A DNA stretch of 6,577 bases, from contig CAZLLV010000474.1 in the NCBI GenBank assembly GCA_964560325.1, positions 1 through 6,577 of the forward strand, given 5' to 3'. A program made the translations under genes and the position numbers. Source of the stretch: CAZLLV01 sp964560325 (lineage in GTDB: Bacteria; Acidobacteriota; Thermoanaerobaculia; Multivoradales; DATKCC01). The notes beneath the pieces are model-generated. The model did no database searches, was not told the DNA's origin, and worked only from the letters and a program-made list of their open reading frames with translations. The stretch's first letter is position 1; the number at the start of each line of letters is the position of its first letter. Shown here piece after piece: positions 5,301 through 6,577 of this stretch.

Positions 5301-6234
5301 CGGCCGGCCGGCGCCGGCGGCGGAGCTTCTGGGTGCTCCAGAACTGGAGCGCGAGGCGCCGGCGCGCCTCGAAGCCGGCGTCGAGGTCAAAGCAGTTGAC
5401 GATCGCGAGGCGGAAGCCGCCCGGAGGCATCGCGTGGCGCTCGGGGGGCTTGTCCTGGTGGAAGGTGATCTGGACGCTGGAGATCTCCGGTTGCGCGACC
5501 AGATCCTCGATCAGGTCGGGATCGACCGGCCGGTAGCGGACGCCGTGGCCGCCGAAGAGGACCACGCTGTAGCCGTCCCGCCGGTCCCGGTCCCGGTAGC
5601 TCCAGCGGCCGTCCCGGTAGAGCTCCACCAGGGCGTCGAGCCAGCCCTCGCCGTAGAGGTCGGGCCACTGGTCGGCGAAGCGCAGGTGGCACTCGATGAT
5701 CTTGCCGTCGATGGTCTCGAAGTTGACCGCCCCCGAATAGCCGCGCAGGTGCCGGGCGAGCCACGAGGAGAGCGACGCTTCGAGCCCGGGGCGGTGCTCG
5801 GCGAGCACCGTCCAGTAGTCGAACATTCCGCCCGGCAGCGGCGTTCCGGTCACGTGCCGGAACCAGACCGCCTCGCCGTCGACCACCGCGGCGTCGGTCG
5901 AGACGTGCTCGCCTTCGAGGAGCGGCATCCAGAGGTGGCCGGGCGCCTGCTCCCGCTCGTACTCCTCGCGGCTCGCCAGGATACGGCTTTCGATCCCCAT
6001 GCCCCGCAGGTTGTAGATCGGCTTGCTGAAGACCGGGAAGCGCTCGGGCGGCAGGCCGTGGGGGCCGCACTCGAGCCCCTGGGTCTCGGCGACCAGGAGC
6101 TTGTTGTAGACCCACCGGTGCTCGGGGAAGAGCCGGTAGGCGTCGCTGTCTTCGGTCGGGATGAACAGCCCTTGGGGGCAGTCGACGCCCTCGAAGTACT
6201 GCATCCGCCACGGGTCGCGCTCGACGATCGGCAT
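5293..6234 (-). CDS. ATP-grasp-like protein of unknown substrate
   Basis: A 313-residue, probably cytoplasmic protein with a divergent ATP-grasp pattern. FPVFSKPIYNLRGMGI (66-81) resembles the ATP-binding strand and glycine-rich loop, with Lys71 in the expected place. HLWMPLLEGEHVSTDAAVVDGE (100-121) resembles the hinge and the E..eG.E.s.D segment of carboxylate-amine ligases. GAVNFETIDGKIIECHLRFADQWPDLYG (168-195) resembles the metal-binding strand, with Glu173 and Glu181, but the usual Asn is His183 (ECHLR instead of EVNpR). A further 95 residues follow, ending in a run of five arginines (305-309). The N-terminal lobe is only about 65 residues, shorter than usual. The ATG at 6232-6234 has only a weak upstream purine signal, so the start is moderately certain. 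Its stop overlaps the ATG of the hydrolase gene, pointing to a shared task. It may be an active ligase or a degenerate relative; the fold assignment is by motif reading alone. Confidence 0.7.
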   Translation of the reverse strand: MPIVERDPWRMQYFEGVDCPQGLFIPTEDSDAYRLFPEHRWVYNKLLVAETQGLECGPHGLPPERFPVFSKPIYNLRGMGIESRILASREEYEREQAPGHLWMPLLEGEHVSTDAAVVDGEAVWFRHVTGTPLPGGMFDYWTVLAEHRPGLEASLSSWLARHLRGYSGAVNFETIDGKIIECHLRFADQWPDLYGEGWLDALVELYRDGRWSYRDRDRRDGYSVVLFGGHGVRYRPVDPDLIEDLVAQPEISSVQITFHQDKPPERHAMPPGGFRLAIVNCFDLDAGFEARRRLALQFWSTQKLRRRRRPADA

Positions 6235-6257
6235 GACGGGGCCATTCTGTCAGCTTC

Positions 6258-6273
6258 GCCGGGGATCCCCGGC
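6258..6273. repeat. Perfect 16-base palindrome between two - strand genes
   Basis: GCCGGGGATCCCCGGC lies in the 68-base gap (6235-6302) between the partial right-edge gene and the ATP-grasp-like gene. A second short stem, CCCC (6277-6280) with GGGG (6289-6292), lies beside it. Together they could end transcription of the right-edge gene or be an operator for the three-gene set. No T-run follows, and I see no convincing -35/-10 pair in the gap. Confidence 0.4.
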
Positions 6274-6302
6274 CGGCCCCGATTCGCCGGGGTCGCGGCC
6301 GG

Positions 6303-6577
6303 TCACGCGGGCGGCGGCGGAGGGGGTGGCTCGGCGGGCTCCGGCGGGCTCTCGTCCGGCGGCGGGCTCGCGAAGAGATCGTCGGGCAGCGCCTCGTCGC
6401 CGGCCGGCGACTCCTCCTCGGCGGGCGGCTCTTCGTCCGGTATCGGGAGCAGAGGCTGCTCCGCCTCGCCGGAGCCCTCCGCGCCGTCGTCCTCGCCGCG
6501 CGGCTCGAGCGGACGGCTGCGCCGGATCACGATAGGCTCGCGCGTCTCGGCGTCGTCCTCTCCGGTCCCGGCGTCGG
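6303..6577 (-). CDS. C-terminal tail of an unidentified protein, acidic and proline-rich (partial)
   Basis: The frame is open from the right window edge to the TGA at 6303-6305, giving the last 90 residues of a longer protein. A GTG at 6528-6530 could start a 75-residue product, but the frame continues upstream without a stop and with the same Asp/Glu-rich composition, so a 5'-truncated gene is more likely. The visible part has a short basic patch (IVIRRSRP) and then a low-complexity stretch of Asp, Glu and Pro, ending in seven prolines and an alanine. This looks like a disordered tail or linker. No domain is visible and no function can be assigned. Confidence 0.5.
   Translation of the reverse strand, partial: DAGTGEDDAETREPIVIRRSRPLEPRGEDDGAEGSGEAEQPLLPIPDEEPPAEEESPAGDEALPDDLFASPPPDESPPEPAEPPPPPPPA

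Noticed and set aside
5301..5390. Extended N-terminus of the hydrolase from 5390
   Set aside because: The 30 extra residues are Ser/Arg/Ala-rich and lie inside the ATP-grasp-like gene; homologues of the family begin close to the RIVDTFPRRVREIEN-type segment.
3393..5399. 668-codon open frame on the + strand opposite the hydrolase gene
   Set aside because: Low-complexity Arg/Val/Ala/Gly composition and no motif; the - strand frame carries a full catalytic triad in the right order.
1..6577. CRISPR array, tRNA, rRNA, or insertion-sequence ends
   Set aside because: No regularly spaced repeats, no cloverleaf or rRNA-like segments, and no terminal inverted repeats with transposase motifs were found by reading.

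Overview
The window is a GC-rich bacterial stretch (by eye well above 60% G+C, with most third codon positions G or C). It holds six protein genes and the tail of a group II intron. GTG and TTG starts, tight gene spacing and long spurious antisense frames fit a high-GC bacterium. A bilobed aspartyl protease with a PDZ domain and the hydrolase subfamily would suit Acidobacteriota, Myxococcota or Alphaproteobacteria, but I cannot place the organism from sequence alone.

Left edge (1-135): the 3' end of a group II intron on the + strand. Domain V (41-73) has a textbook fold with the AGC triad and a two-base AC bulge. Domain VI has a candidate branch-point A and an intron end at about position 133. 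Most of the intron, including any reverse transcriptase, lies outside the window. The end falls two bases before the ATG of the next gene, and the Shine-Dalgarno of that gene is inside domain VI.

Region 136-1260 (+): an ATP-grasp enzyme related to D-alanine-D-alanine ligase. It converges on, and overlaps by 28 bases, a small unrecognised gene on the - strand (1233-1724). The small gene starts with TTG behind a strong AGGAGG and has a plausible sigma-70-type promoter with an exact TTGACA. Three TTACG words lie around the -10 region.

Region 1855-6234 (-): three genes in one direction, transcribed from right to left. The first is an ATP-grasp-like protein of unknown substrate (5293-6234). The second is a CocE/NonD (peptidase S15-type) serine hydrolase (3213-5300) that overlaps the first by 8 bases and has no visible Shine-Dalgarno. 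After 38 bases comes an exported aspartyl protease with two DTG lobes and a C-terminal PDZ domain (1855-3174). A GC-rich hairpin follows the last gene. The layout suggests co-transcription, with translational coupling of the first two genes.

Right edge (6303-6577, -): the acidic, proline-rich C-terminus of a protein whose main part is outside the window.

The most noteworthy points are the intron placement that gives the downstream gene its ribosome-binding site, and the pairing of an uncharacterised ATP-grasp-like protein with a large S15-type hydrolase. An amide- or ester-forming activity next to a hydrolase could mean a small peptide-like metabolite, but that is inference.
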